This document shows, piece by piece, positions 1-7,961 of a stretch of 64,000 nt of DNA. A model generated the notes under the pieces. That model did no database searches, was not told the origin of the DNA, and saw only the letters and a program-made list of their open reading frames with translations. A program made the translations under genes and the position numbers. Origin of the DNA: Rhizobium sullae (GTDB lineage: Bacteria > Pseudomonadota > Alphaproteobacteria > Rhizobiales > Rhizobiaceae); assembly GCF_900169785.1 (NCBI RefSeq), contig NZ_FWER01000011.1, positions 62,001-126,000 of the forward strand, in the 5' to 3' direction. Every line of letters starts with the position of its first letter. Position 1 is the first letter of the stretch.

Positions 1-206
1 TTCAGATACTGCCGCAGGAGAGCGTCCTCCTGCGCGCGGTTGATCTTGACCACCTGCGCGCCGTTCAACGAGGTGGTGAGCATCGCCTGCCGACGCACAT
101 AATCCTTGTTGCCGGCATTGGCGATATTGTTCGATACGACGCTGCTCTGAGCGCCCGTATTGTTGAATATGCTCTGTGCCGTATTAAGTGCGGAAATGAG
201 CGACAT
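1..206 (-). CDS. flgK: Flagellar hook-associated protein FlgK, N-terminal part (runs off the window)
   Basis: The first 68 codons of a minus-strand gene that continues beyond base 1. The translation begins MSLISALNTAQSIFNNTGAQ and carries the rod/hook-family signature SNNIANAGNKDYVRRQ, which matches FlgK (HAP1), the first hook-filament junction protein. It is exported by the flagellar type III system and assembles at the hook tip before FlgL and flagellin. It lies 19 bases downstream of flgE on the same strand, the usual rhizobial order flgE-flgK(-flgL). The ATG at 206 is the only sensible start. The C-terminal half is not visible, so intactness cannot be judged. Confidence 0.9.
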   Translation of the reverse strand, partial: MSLISALNTAQSIFNNTGAQSSVVSNNIANAGNKDYVRRQAMLTTSLNGAQVVKINRAQEDALLRQYL

Positions 207-225
207 GGCTTAGCCGTTACCTTAC

Positions 226-1527
226 TTATCTCTTGAGGTTGACGAGAACGTCCATCAAGTCCGAACCCGTCTGGAACACTTTCGAGTTTGCCGTATAGCT
301 GCGCTGCGACTCGATCATTTCCGTCAACTCGCCAGCCATATCGACGTTCGAGCCTTCGAGAGCGCCCGACTGAATCTTGCCGAAGCCGCTTGTCTGCGGG
401 AAGCCGGTGACGGTGACGCCGGACCTGCCGTTCGCAGAATAGACGTTGCCGGACATCAGCGTCAGCAGATCGGGGCTTGGAACCGTCGCGAGTGGAATTT
501 GGAAGATCGGCTTGGTGCTGCCATCGTCATACTTGGAATAGACCACGCCATCAGCGTCGATCGTAATGTCGATCGGAGAATTCGCGCCCTGTCCATCCAC
601 GTTGCCAGTGCCGGAGAAGGTGTCGCCGACCTGGGAAAGATCGAGGCTCATATTGATCGTGAGACCCGTCACCGGATCGACGATGTCCGTCGCCGTGGTA
701 TGCGTTGCATCCGTCACCATCTGCCCCGAGCTGTTGAAAAACACGCGCTTTACGTCAACCGCAGCAGAAGAGTATGGGAAGGAGCTCGTACCAGTCGCGG
801 CCTTGTCGGCATTGCGGAATACGGCCATTTCCCATTCATAGGTGGAGCCAGCCGGCGCGCCGGCCGCAAGCGGAACCTTCGTGAAGTAGATGTCATACAT
901 CACCTTGCTGCCGAGCTTGTCATAGGTGACGATCGAGTATTTCTGCGTATCGGACGTGGCCGTTGCGAGGTTTGCGCTCGGTGCGGTTGCTGGAGCCGTG
1001 AGAATCGGCGAACCTGGCTTGAGATTGCCTGTCCACGTCCCATTCGCCGTGGGAACGGCTTCCAGCTTCTGGTCACCAAGGACATTGATCGGAACGAGGC
1101 CGTCGAAGCCGTTGACGACGACAGCCGGGGCGGACGAACCGTAAGGATAACCCATCAGCGTGTAGCCTGCCGAGTTGACGAGGTTGCCTTCGTCGTCCTT
1201 CGTGAAGTCGCCGGCGCGGGTCAGGACCGGCGTGCCGTCGGCGCCTTCCACGATGAAGAAGCCGTCGCCGGAGATGGCGAGGTCATAACCCGAAGTCGTG
1301 TAAGAGATGTCGCCCTGATCGGAAACAGCCTGACGGACGGACGTCTGCACACCACCGGAATTGTAGTTGCCTGCCGTGGACGGCAGGACGAGGGAGGAGA
1401 AAGCCGTCGAGACGGCCTTGTAGCCCGTGGTGTTTGCGTTCGCGATGTTGTCGGCAACGGTGCTCAGGCGGTTTGCCTGTGCATTCATGCCGGACACTGC
1501 CGTCTTCATGCTGCCAAAAATGCTCAT
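226..1527 (-). CDS. flgE: Flagellar hook protein FlgE
   Basis: A 433-residue hook protein that polymerises into the universal joint between rod and filament. The N-terminus (MSIFGSMKTAVSGMNAQANR, then NIANANTTGYKA) is the rod/hook D0 motif. The C-terminus, with GSNVDMAGELTEMIESQRSY and a final DVLVNLKR, is the matching C-terminal coiled D0 segment. The frame is open upstream to 1806, but that part is basic, lacks family similarity and overlaps rem, so the ATG at 1527 is chosen. It sits between rem and flgK on the same strand. The 130-base gap to rem can hold its own promoter; I did not resolve one. Confidence 0.96.
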   Translation of the reverse strand: MSIFGSMKTAVSGMNAQANRLSTVADNIANANTTGYKAVSTAFSSLVLPSTAGNYNSGGVQTSVRQAVSDQGDISYTTSGYDLAISGDGFFIVEGADGTPVLTRAGDFTKDDEGNLVNSAGYTLMGYPYGSSAPAVVVNGFDGLVPINVLGDQKLEAVPTANGTWTGNLKPGSPILTAPATAPSANLATATSDTQKYSIVTYDKLGSKVMYDIYFTKVPLAAGAPAGSTYEWEMAVFRNADKAATGTSSFPYSSAAVDVKRVFFNSSGQMVTDATHTTATDIVDPVTGLTINMSLDLSQVGDTFSGTGNVDGQGANSPIDITIDADGVVYSKYDDGSTKPIFQIPLATVPSPDLLTLMSGNVYSANGRSGVTVTGFPQTSGFGKIQSGALEGSNVDMAGELTEMIESQRSYTANSKVFQTGSDLMDVLVNLKR

Positions 1528-1657
1528 CTGAAAACCCCGTTTTCCTTGATAGCTTGGAGAGTATTTGGCGGGCCTTGCGTGAAGCTGTCTGTAGCGGAGC
1601 TGCCGGATCGAAATATTGAAAGGCACGTGTCCGCGAGCCGGGCCCGCCGCTGAAAAA

Positions 1658-2329
1658 TCAGTTCCAGTCGATGCAGTAGCCAAGGAAGCGCTTCGAATCG
1701 ATCGGGTCGACGCTGAGCTTCTTGCGCAGCTTCTTGCGCAGCTTGGAGATATGGCTTTCAACGACGTTTTCTTCGACTTCCTCGTCGAAGATGCCGTAGA
1801 TGGCATTGAATATCTGGGTCTTGGTGACGCGGCGGCCGCGATTGGCGATCAGGTATTCCAAAATGCGGCGTTCGCGGCGGGGAAGTGCAAAGACTTCGCC
1901 GTTGATTTCCGGATCGCGGCCGTCCGAAAAGACGCGGATCGCGCCGATATCGGTGTGGGTCGAAATCGCCTTCAGGCGGCGGCGGATAGCAGCAGCGCGC
2001 GCCAGGATTTCGCGGGGGTGGACCGGCTTGCGGACAACGTCGTCGACGCCGCAATCAAAAAGTGCAAGGGTGTTTTCGAGCGAATGCTGGTCGCTGACCG
2101 CGATCACCGGCGCCTGGGAGCGATCCCTTATCGCCCGCGGCAGCTCAAACATTTGCTGACCTTGGCCGATCAGGAAAGCTTCGACGGCCGCTATATCGGA
2201 ATCCGCCGCCGTTTGCACCCACTCGCCAAATTCGCCTGGATCAAAGCCGGTTGAGGGAATGCCCTCCCGGCCAAATAATGATGTGTAACCATCTTTCACG
2301 AGCTCACGCTCATCAACCACTACGATCAT
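1658..2329 (-). CDS. rem: OmpR-type transcriptional activator of motility genes, Rem/FtcR
   Basis: A 223-residue protein with a receiver-like N-terminal half (about 1-115) and an OmpR/PhoB winged helix (about 130-220; [11 protein letters not shown], then [13 protein letters not shown]). Length and N-terminus ([20 protein letters not shown]) match Rem of Sinorhizobium and FtcR of Brucella, which act below VisN/VisR to switch on flagellar structural genes. The receiver lacks an acidic residue where the phosphoacceptor Asp normally sits (region [10 protein letters not shown]), so it probably works without phosphorylation; this is inference. It lies between the transglycosylase gene and flgE. A TTAA-N7-TTAA element lies about 100 bases upstream. 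Confidence 0.93.
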   Translation of the reverse strand: MIVVVDERELVKDGYTSLFGREGIPSTGFDPGEFGEWVQTAADSDIAAVEAFLIGQGQQMFELPRAIRDRSQAPVIAVSDQHSLENTLALFDCGVDDVVRKPVHPREILARAAAIRRRLKAISTHTDIGAIRVFSDGRDPEINGEVFALPRRERRILEYLIANRGRRVTKTQIFNAIYGIFDEEVEENVVESHISKLRKKLRKKLSVDPIDSKRFLGYCIDWN

Positions 2330-2610
2330 TCGTCCGCCTCCGAATCAGTGTGGCACCTCGATGATCTATGGGTACGAATCGCACGAATCTGGGACAAGCT
2401 GCTGGAACTTAATGGCAGGAATTAATAGTTGATTAAGAATTGGGTCCCGATTTGATCTATATGTAGTATGCCTTGCCGGTTATGCACACAAAAATTTCGT
2501 GAAAAAGTTAACAGGCGGTAAATTAGTCCTTGTGCATCCAATTTTCGGCCAATTCCTGCCACATTATGGCACGATTCCGTTTTGTTCACGGTTTACTATT
2601 TTTGATTGCA
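2330..2610. other. Intergenic region upstream of rem
   Basis: 281 bases between the transglycosylase stop and the rem start. It is AT-richer than its surroundings, especially 2400-2530, and most likely holds the rem promoter. Apart from the TTAA-N7-TTAA element I see no convincing hairpin or ORF. Confidence 0.5.
2422..2437 (-). promoter_or_regulatory. Possible CtrA-type site upstream of rem
   Basis: The sequence TTAATAGTTGATTAAG contains TTAA-N7-TTAA, the spacing of alphaproteobacterial CtrA sites, about 95-108 bases upstream of the rem start. Part of the longer consensus is missing and the region is AT-rich, so chance is a real alternative. Confidence 0.3.
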
Positions 2611-3177
2611 TCAGTTCCGGCAGAAGTTACTCGCATTGGGAGTCCACTTGCCATAGCCAGTGGCGACCAGATTGGCAATCACGCGGCAGACATACCGCTT
2701 CTGCGCAGGGTCGTTGTTCGGTCCGGCGTGGTATCGTGCTACCGCCATCGTCCAGGTTTCATGCCGGTCATGAAGATTACGGAGGAACTTCGCCGCATAT
2801 TCGACATTGCGGTGCGGGTCGAACATGGCTTCCGCCGAGCTGAAATTCTCTCCATGAAAGTAATGGTTGATCTGCATGCAGCCGATGTCGATGAGCTTGG
2901 CTCCGCTTTTGCGCGCCGAATAGAACTGCATCATGGCGTCCTGCTCGGACGGCGGAAAGACTGCCTTGCCTTCTATATTGAGCGCAAAAGGATAGAGCGA
3001 CCCCTTGCGTCCGGTCTCCGTCAGGCCCACGGAATAGAGAATGCCTTCCGGTATGCCGTATTTGGCGGCAGCGGATTGGATTTCGTTTTCGCAGGCTCCG
3101 TTGGAGGCGCCCGCCTCAGAGGTAAACGCCGCCAGGAGTACTGCCGCCAATGGCGCCAGAAGCGATATCTTCAACAT
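2611..3177 (-). CDS. Flagellum-associated lytic transglycosylase (SLT domain, SltF-like)
   Basis: A 188-residue exported protein. It has a signal peptide (MLKISLLAPLAAVLLAAFTS, then EAGAS) followed by an SLT-type lysozyme fold. E54 in GLTETGRKG is the expected catalytic Glu, and the conserved IGCMQINHYFH and RYHAGPNND motifs follow. Such enzymes cut peptidoglycan so that the rod can cross the wall; in alphaproteobacteria whose FlgJ has no muramidase domain a separate enzyme (SltF type) does this. The frame is open to 3432, but the ATG at 3177 has a strong AGGGGGG site six bases upstream. The start lies 62 bases inside the end of fliK, implying coupled translation. Confidence 0.85.
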   Translation of the reverse strand: MLKISLLAPLAAVLLAAFTSEAGASNGACENEIQSAAAKYGIPEGILYSVGLTETGRKGSLYPFALNIEGKAVFPPSEQDAMMQFYSARKSGAKLIDIGCMQINHYFHGENFSSAEAMFDPHRNVEYAAKFLRNLHDRHETWTMAVARYHAGPNNDPAQKRYVCRVIANLVATGYGKWTPNASNFCRN

Positions 3178-4564
3178 CGGTCCCCCCTGCATCGCTGAAG
3201 CCTCCATTGCCGCGCTGTGCCGTCTGAGTGTGGCGCTCGCGTGCTTCACCGCCCTGCCCCTGCTGCAGAGATTGCTGCTGGGAAGACTGCTCTTGCGCAT
3301 TTGCCTGGTTGCCCGCATCCGGCTTTTCGACCGGCGCCATGCTGATGGTGACGTTGTCGATGGCATAGCCCTGGCTGCGGAGCGCCTCGACGATCTTGCC
3401 ATGGTCCTCCTTGAGCTGCCTATAAGCCGCACCGGTTTCGACCTTCAGATCGACGTTCAGGGCATCGCCGGAAAGGCGCATCGTTGCCGTCACGAGGCCG
3501 AGGTCGATCGGCGTCATCTGGATCTTGAGGGTGTTAACCACCTTGCCAGTGCTCGTCCATTCGGCGGCATTCGAGAGCGCGGAGCCCGGCTGCATTGCGC
3601 GCGTCCACTCGCTGTCACCGAGGATTGAAGCAGTCACGGATGCGGAATTCTGCGCGAGGCCGATATAACGGCGTGAATCGAGAACCGTGACGTTTTCGAT
3701 ATCGGTCTTCGCCTTGCCGGCGGGCGCTTCCTGATCAGCACCGATATGGATGTCCATGGACTCGCCGCGGCCGTCGGCGCGGCTCAGACGGAACGTCTTG
3801 CCGTCGAGATTGGCTGCGCCATCAACGGCCGGCATCTGCGCGTCGTCCTTGCCGGCGCTGATCGCTGCCAGGGCATCGGCCGCGGGCGCGATACCGGTGT
3901 CACGGCCATGGAGGTTGACACCACCCTTCTCCTTGCCAGCGCTATCGTCCTTCGCATTCACATGGACCGCCGACAGGAGTGCCGCAGGGAGTGCGGCAAC
4001 GGAGGTATCCTTGTTCAGAAGCCCAAGCGCATCGGCGGCAGAGGTCGTGTCCGAGAGCGAGTCTTCATCGTCTCCGGCCGTACTCTCCAAAGCTTTCTCC
4101 GGCTTGGCGCCCTTTGCAGCCTGCGCTTTCGCGTCTTCCACGACCTTGCCGGTATCGCCCTTGGCGCGGAACTTCACCGAAGCCGTATCGACGCGGCCCT
4201 TTACCTGTTCGTTGTCGGATTTGCCCGTGGCAGTCGCAATCGTCTGCGGTTGCTGCACCGCGGCCTGTTGCTTCAAAGATGCGTCACTGAATGCGATCAT
4301 CGGTTTGCTGCGGGCACGCTCTCTCAGGTTAAGAGCGACGATATCGGCGGCGCTTTCATCGCCGGCTGCCTGGGGGGCTTCGGCCGTGGATGTCTTTGCG
4401 GTCTCGTCGCCGGTGTTTTTTTGAGAATTGCTTCCCGCCTTGGATAGCACGTCCGAGAAACCACCCTTGCCGGCGTCGTCGTCCGTTGCTGCGTGGCCAT
4501 TGCCTCTAGCAGGCTGCGGCGCTTCCGCTGCGGCCGCTCCGCTCAAAACGTTGATATCGATCAT
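3116..4564 (-). CDS. fliK: Hook-length control protein FliK (formerly MotD in rhizobia)
   Basis: A 482-residue protein with a long low-complexity N-terminal part (Ala/Lys/Asp/Gly-rich, about 1-330) and a folded C-terminal hook-length domain (about 340-425). The latter includes LKIQMTPIDLGLVTATMRL and an SQGYAIDNVTISM stretch, followed by a Gln-rich tail. The layout matches FliK, the molecular ruler that flips the export gate from hook to filament substrates. In Sinorhizobium this gene was first called motD and later recognised as fliK. It starts one base after the motC stop, so it belongs to the motB-motC-fliK operon. Confidence 0.9.
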   Translation of the reverse strand: MIDINVLSGAAAAEAPQPARGNGHAATDDDAGKGGFSDVLSKAGSNSQKNTGDETAKTSTAEAPQAAGDESAADIVALNLRERARSKPMIAFSDASLKQQAAVQQPQTIATATGKSDNEQVKGRVDTASVKFRAKGDTGKVVEDAKAQAAKGAKPEKALESTAGDDEDSLSDTTSAADALGLLNKDTSVAALPAALLSAVHVNAKDDSAGKEKGGVNLHGRDTGIAPAADALAAISAGKDDAQMPAVDGAANLDGKTFRLSRADGRGESMDIHIGADQEAPAGKAKTDIENVTVLDSRRYIGLAQNSASVTASILGDSEWTRAMQPGSALSNAAEWTSTGKVVNTLKIQMTPIDLGLVTATMRLSGDALNVDLKVETGAAYRQLKEDHGKIVEALRSQGYAIDNVTISMAPVEKPDAGNQANAQEQSSQQQSLQQGQGGEARERHTQTAQRGNGGFSDAGGTDVEDIASGAIGGSTPGGVYL

Positions 4565-4565
4565 T

Positions 4566-5870
4566 TCAATTGCTCTCTTGGCTCAAGAGACCGTCGATTT
4601 CATCGAGTTTCGAACGGCTCGTCGTCACAAAGGATTTGAATGACGGGTCAGCCTCCTGCTTCGCGCCGTCCGGCATCAGCGCCGGCGCCGCCCCATCGTC
4701 AACAGGCTCGGAGGGCGCCGCAATCTGTGCGGGTTGCGATCCGCCTACCGCAGAAGCGGCGGCCTGTTCAGAAGTGATTTCTTCATTAGAAGGTTTAGAT
4801 CCGGAGGCTTGCGTCAAGCTTGCCGGATCCGGCGGCTGCAACACCTGTTCCGCAATTGATTTGGCCGCAGCGCGTAGCGCGCGGTCGCGCGGGGAGAGCT
4901 CGCTGTCGGCAACGCTGCTGATGCTCTTTGCGGCAGCGTCCACGTCAGGCGTGGAGACAGACGCCATGTTGCCGTAAAAATCTGCGAGCGCGCCAAACGC
5001 ATTGTTCGCATCACCGGCAAGCGATTGCGCATATGCGGCCGCCGTCCTGGCAAGCTCCGCCTTGCCGGCAATGCCGGCGGCGCGTGCAATGCGAAGATAG
5101 ACCTCGCGCCGCCGTGGCTCGTCCATGAAGGAGAGGATGCTGACGACATCCTCCGTCTTCACCTGGTTATGGTCGACGATCAGCTTGACGAAGAGATCAG
5201 CGAACTGGCTTGCATAAGGCGAATGGAGGAAGCGCCGCACAAAGCGCTGCGAATAGGCAAGCCCCTTGTCGACGAGGCCAGCCTCTACGCAAATCGCCAC
5301 CGAGCGGCGGAGGGCTGCTTCCTCGACGATGGTACCCGGCGCGGAAAGCCGAGCCTGGTCGTAGAGCTTCAATGCTTCGTCAGGACTCCGCGCCACCATG
5401 ACATTGCCGCCGACAAGAGCGAGATAGGGGCCGATTTTCTTGTCGCGATATTCGTTGGCAGTATCAACCAACGTCTTTGCGACGAGCAGACCCTTGCCGC
5501 TCAGGTATTTGCGCAGGACATCGGTTACGCGACTATCGAAATAGCCGTTCACATCCCGGGCGATGAGATATTCGAGCGTCGCTGGATTGCCGCCGCTCAT
5601 GGCATAGACGAGGGCCGCATCGACATTGCGGTCATCATCGAAGATCGAGGCGTCGGCAGAACGCAGGCGCTGGTCGATCGTACCGAGCATGAAGCGCTGC
5701 ATCTCCGCCGCCGAATGGTCGCCAAGGGCGACCGAATCCTGCACGAACTGCAGCGAGCGCAGCATCTTGTGCGGTGCCAGGCTCTCCTGCTCCTCACCCG
5801 CAGCGACGGCCGGCGAAGCGATCGCCAGTCCGAGAGCCAGGAGAAGATGCCGGTGCTGCGGGCGCGCCAT
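4566..5870 (-). CDS. motC: Periplasmic motility protein MotC
   Basis: A 434-residue exported protein. It has a signal peptide (HHLLLALGLAIASPAVAA-like segment at about 7-24), a helical repeat-rich body (about 40-310) and an acidic, Ala/Pro-rich C-terminus. MotC is a rhizobial protein that binds the periplasmic part of MotB and is required for rotation; its length equals the Sinorhizobium protein. It lies four bases after motB and one base before fliK. The dedicated chaperone gene motE lies elsewhere in this window (16862-17404). Confidence 0.93.
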   Translation of the reverse strand: MARPQHRHLLLALGLAIASPAVAAGEEQESLAPHKMLRSLQFVQDSVALGDHSAAEMQRFMLGTIDQRLRSADASIFDDDRNVDAALVYAMSGGNPATLEYLIARDVNGYFDSRVTDVLRKYLSGKGLLVAKTLVDTANEYRDKKIGPYLALVGGNVMVARSPDEALKLYDQARLSAPGTIVEEAALRRSVAICVEAGLVDKGLAYSQRFVRRFLHSPYASQFADLFVKLIVDHNQVKTEDVVSILSFMDEPRRREVYLRIARAAGIAGKAELARTAAAYAQSLAGDANNAFGALADFYGNMASVSTPDVDAAAKSISSVADSELSPRDRALRAAAKSIAEQVLQPPDPASLTQASGSKPSNEEITSEQAAASAVGGSQPAQIAAPSEPVDDGAAPALMPDGAKQEADPSFKSFVTTSRSKLDEIDGLLSQESN

Positions 5871-5874
5871 GAGA

Positions 5875-7134
5875 CTATCCTTGATCTGCCTGAACCAGGA
5901 TTTCGATACGGCGGTTGGCGGCGTTGAACGGATCGTCGGGAAGCTTCAGCCTGCGATCGGCGAAGCCGGAAACCTGGGAGACGCGCTTCTCGTCCACTCC
6001 GCCGCGAACGAGCATGTAATAGGCTGCCTGCGCGCGATCCATCGAGAGACTCCAGTTCTCGTTGTCGGCGCCCTTGTATTGACGGCCGTCCGTATGCCCA
6101 CGGATCACGACTGCGCCCTGACGGCTCTTCAGGATTTCGCCGATCTTCTCCATCACCAGCACCATTTCCTTGCGCGGAACGGCGGACCCGATGTTGAACA
6201 TGGAGCTGTCGCTCTGATCAGCGATGCTGACGAGCAGCCCGCCTTCGGCTGCCGTAACGGTCAAGCCCTCTGCAAGCTTGCCCGCAACGCCGCTGATCTG
6301 CTTGGCGATCTGCTGCTGCAGTTCCTCGGCCTGCTTCTGTTCATCGCCAAGCTTCTGCACATCGGCCGGCGACGGGTCGCCGGGTTTCCGTTCGTCGGCT
6401 GCGTCCGGCTTGTCTTGCGGTTCGCCGGCGGTGGCGGACGGCTGATTCGAGGTCGCGGGCTTCATAGCCTCCGCCTTGGCCAGTTCGGTCGCATCGGGTT
6501 TCTTCTCTGGGTCGGCCTCGCCGGCTGCGGCCTGTTCGGCCTTGTCCGTTTGTGTGACCTCGACCTGCTTCGTCCAGAAGTCCGGATCGAACGGATCGCG
6601 ATATGCTTGGCCACCATCCGCACCGGTTGCAGGGCCGGAATCGCTCGCTCCGCCCTCGCCTTTCGCGCTGACATTTGCCTGCTGGCCGACTTCCTGGGCG
6701 ATTTCAGCAAGGACCGAATAGGGATTCTCGAAGAAATCTGCTTCGGAGTAATTCGTCTGGTCGCCCGAGGTCGATGTCTGATCGTCGCCATTTGCTGCGG
6801 ACGCACCCTTGGTAGGTTCGTCCTCCTTCTCCTTCGACTTGTCCTGCTTCTCCTGGCCATCGGCCTGATCGACAGGTTTCTTCAAGCCCTTTTCGGTGGG
6901 CTTTTCATCGGCGAGTTTGATCGGATTGAAATAGGTGGCGACCGAGGCCTTGGTTTCCTCGTTCGCCGCGTTGACCAGCCACATGACGAGGAAGAACGCC
7001 ATCATCGCTGTCATGAAGTCGGCATAGGCGATTTTCCACGCACCGCCATGTGCGCCGTCATGATCGCCGCCGCCGTGCCGCTTGACGATGATGACTTCGT
7101 TCCTGCCGTGGTGGTGGTTTTCGCTTTCGCTCAT
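5875..7134 (-). CDS. motB: Flagellar stator protein MotB
   Basis: A 419-residue stator subunit. A His-rich basic N-terminus leads into one membrane helix (about 35-56, IAYADFMTAMMAFFLVMWLV), in which D39 is the expected proton-carrying Asp. A long hydrophilic linker (about 60-265) rich in Lys, Glu, Ala and Gly follows, then an OmpA-type peptidoglycan-binding domain (about 275-415) with IRGHTDGRQYKG and NRRIEILV. It is roughly 110 residues longer than E. coli MotB, all of it in the linker, as expected in rhizobia where MotC docks in the periplasm. The start overlaps the FliH-like gene by four bases (ATGA). Confidence 0.95.
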   Translation of the reverse strand: MSESENHHHGRNEVIIVKRHGGGDHDGAHGGAWKIAYADFMTAMMAFFLVMWLVNAANEETKASVATYFNPIKLADEKPTEKGLKKPVDQADGQEKQDKSKEKEDEPTKGASAANGDDQTSTSGDQTNYSEADFFENPYSVLAEIAQEVGQQANVSAKGEGGASDSGPATGADGGQAYRDPFDPDFWTKQVEVTQTDKAEQAAAGEADPEKKPDATELAKAEAMKPATSNQPSATAGEPQDKPDAADERKPGDPSPADVQKLGDEQKQAEELQQQIAKQISGVAGKLAEGLTVTAAEGGLLVSIADQSDSSMFNIGSAVPRKEMVLVMEKIGEILKSRQGAVVIRGHTDGRQYKGADNENWSLSMDRAQAAYYMLVRGGVDEKRVSQVSGFADRRLKLPDDPFNAANRRIEILVQADQG

Positions 7135-7769
7135 TCAAGAACTTTCTTCAGGCTGGCAGACCAGGCGGAAATGCGCGTGACCAGAACGGAATCACCAACT
7201 TCAACGGCAAGATCGACATCATCGCTCTCCTGATGACGCAACAAATCCGGCCTTTCACCCATTTCGGCCTTCAGTAATTCGAAGAGCCGCACCGGCCCTT
7301 TGACCGTCATTGAGCCTGCCGCGCCTTCCGAAATCGCTTCGCGCAACAAGGTCGCAAGACTTGAGACTGCCTGAGCCGCGAGCGCTTCCGTCAGCACCGG
7401 CGCAACCGCCTTTGCGGTCGCCGCGCTCACGAGATTTGCGACCTCGGCGGCGATCTCATCGAGACGGCGCGCAATCACAGCTGCCGTCTCTTCTTCGTGT
7501 CTTGCCGTCAGCTCTTCGATCTCGCGCTGGTGCACAAGAGCGACTGTCTGAGCCTCCAGCTCGTATTTTTCCGTCAGCTCGACTGTTGCCACGGCATAGC
7601 CCTCGCCATAGGCCACGCGGCGCTCGGCTTCGAGATCGACCGGAGGTTTTTCCGGGATGTCCGGCAAGCCGCCGAAGACGTCATCTGCGAAACTGTCCTT
7701 GTCGACCGGCGGCGCGGCAGGTTTCGTCTCACCGAAGTCCTTCAAATACCGGGAAAGCATAGCGCTCAT
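7131..7769 (-). CDS. FliH-like flagellar export regulator (candidate)
   Basis: A 212-residue soluble acidic protein. The N-terminal third is Pro/Asp-rich (FGGLPDIPEKPP). The middle is a helical, coiled-coil-like segment (about 55-115; EKYELEAQTVALVHQREIEE). The C-terminal part ends in a strand-rich unit (VDLAVEVGDSVLVTRISAW). This architecture resembles FliH, the partner and inhibitor of the export ATPase FliI, though identity at this level is weak. No other FliH candidate is visible in the window. It overlaps motB by four bases. A GTG at 7778 is possible, but the ATG at 7769 has the better Shine-Dalgarno (GGTGG). Function is inferred. Confidence 0.6.
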   Translation of the reverse strand: MSAMLSRYLKDFGETKPAAPPVDKDSFADDVFGGLPDIPEKPPVDLEAERRVAYGEGYAVATVELTEKYELEAQTVALVHQREIEELTARHEEETAAVIARRLDEIAAEVANLVSAATAKAVAPVLTEALAAQAVSSLATLLREAISEGAAGSMTVKGPVRLFELLKAEMGERPDLLRHQESDDVDLAVEVGDSVLVTRISAWSASLKKVLE

Positions 7770-7928
7770 CAAAACCACCCGGCATCTGCAACCAATTCCG
7801 ACATGCGCGCCCCGCTTGCACGAACCAAATCCTCACGCCGGCAACGAACACGAAGGCATTCTTCAGCCCTCGGCACAGGTCGCAGCGTCTCTTGTTCAGA
7901 CTAGAAAGCCAAACTTGCGCGAGGATGA

Positions 7929-7952
7929 ATGGCAGGCTTTTCGCCTGCCGTT
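7929..7952 (-). terminator. Hairpin downstream of the fourth flagellin gene
   Basis: GGCAGGC-TTTTC-GCCTGCC, a 7-bp perfect GC-rich stem just past the stop of the flagellin gene at 7962. There is no strong T-run on the minus strand, so it may be a weak terminator or an mRNA-stabilising hairpin. Confidence 0.5.
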
Positions 7953-7961
7953 CAGGTGACA

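Noticed and set aside
499..1653. A 384-codon plus-strand open frame opposite flgE
   Set aside because: Arg/Val/Asp-rich shadow without family features; flgE is clear on the other strand.
2499..3198. Plus-strand frames over the transglycosylase and rem promoter
   Set aside because: Antisense to a clear SLT gene; no start context.
5626..7233. A 535-codon plus-strand open frame opposite motB/motC
   Set aside because: Repetitive Leu/Gly/Arg composition from the reverse of the MotB linker; spans two real genes.
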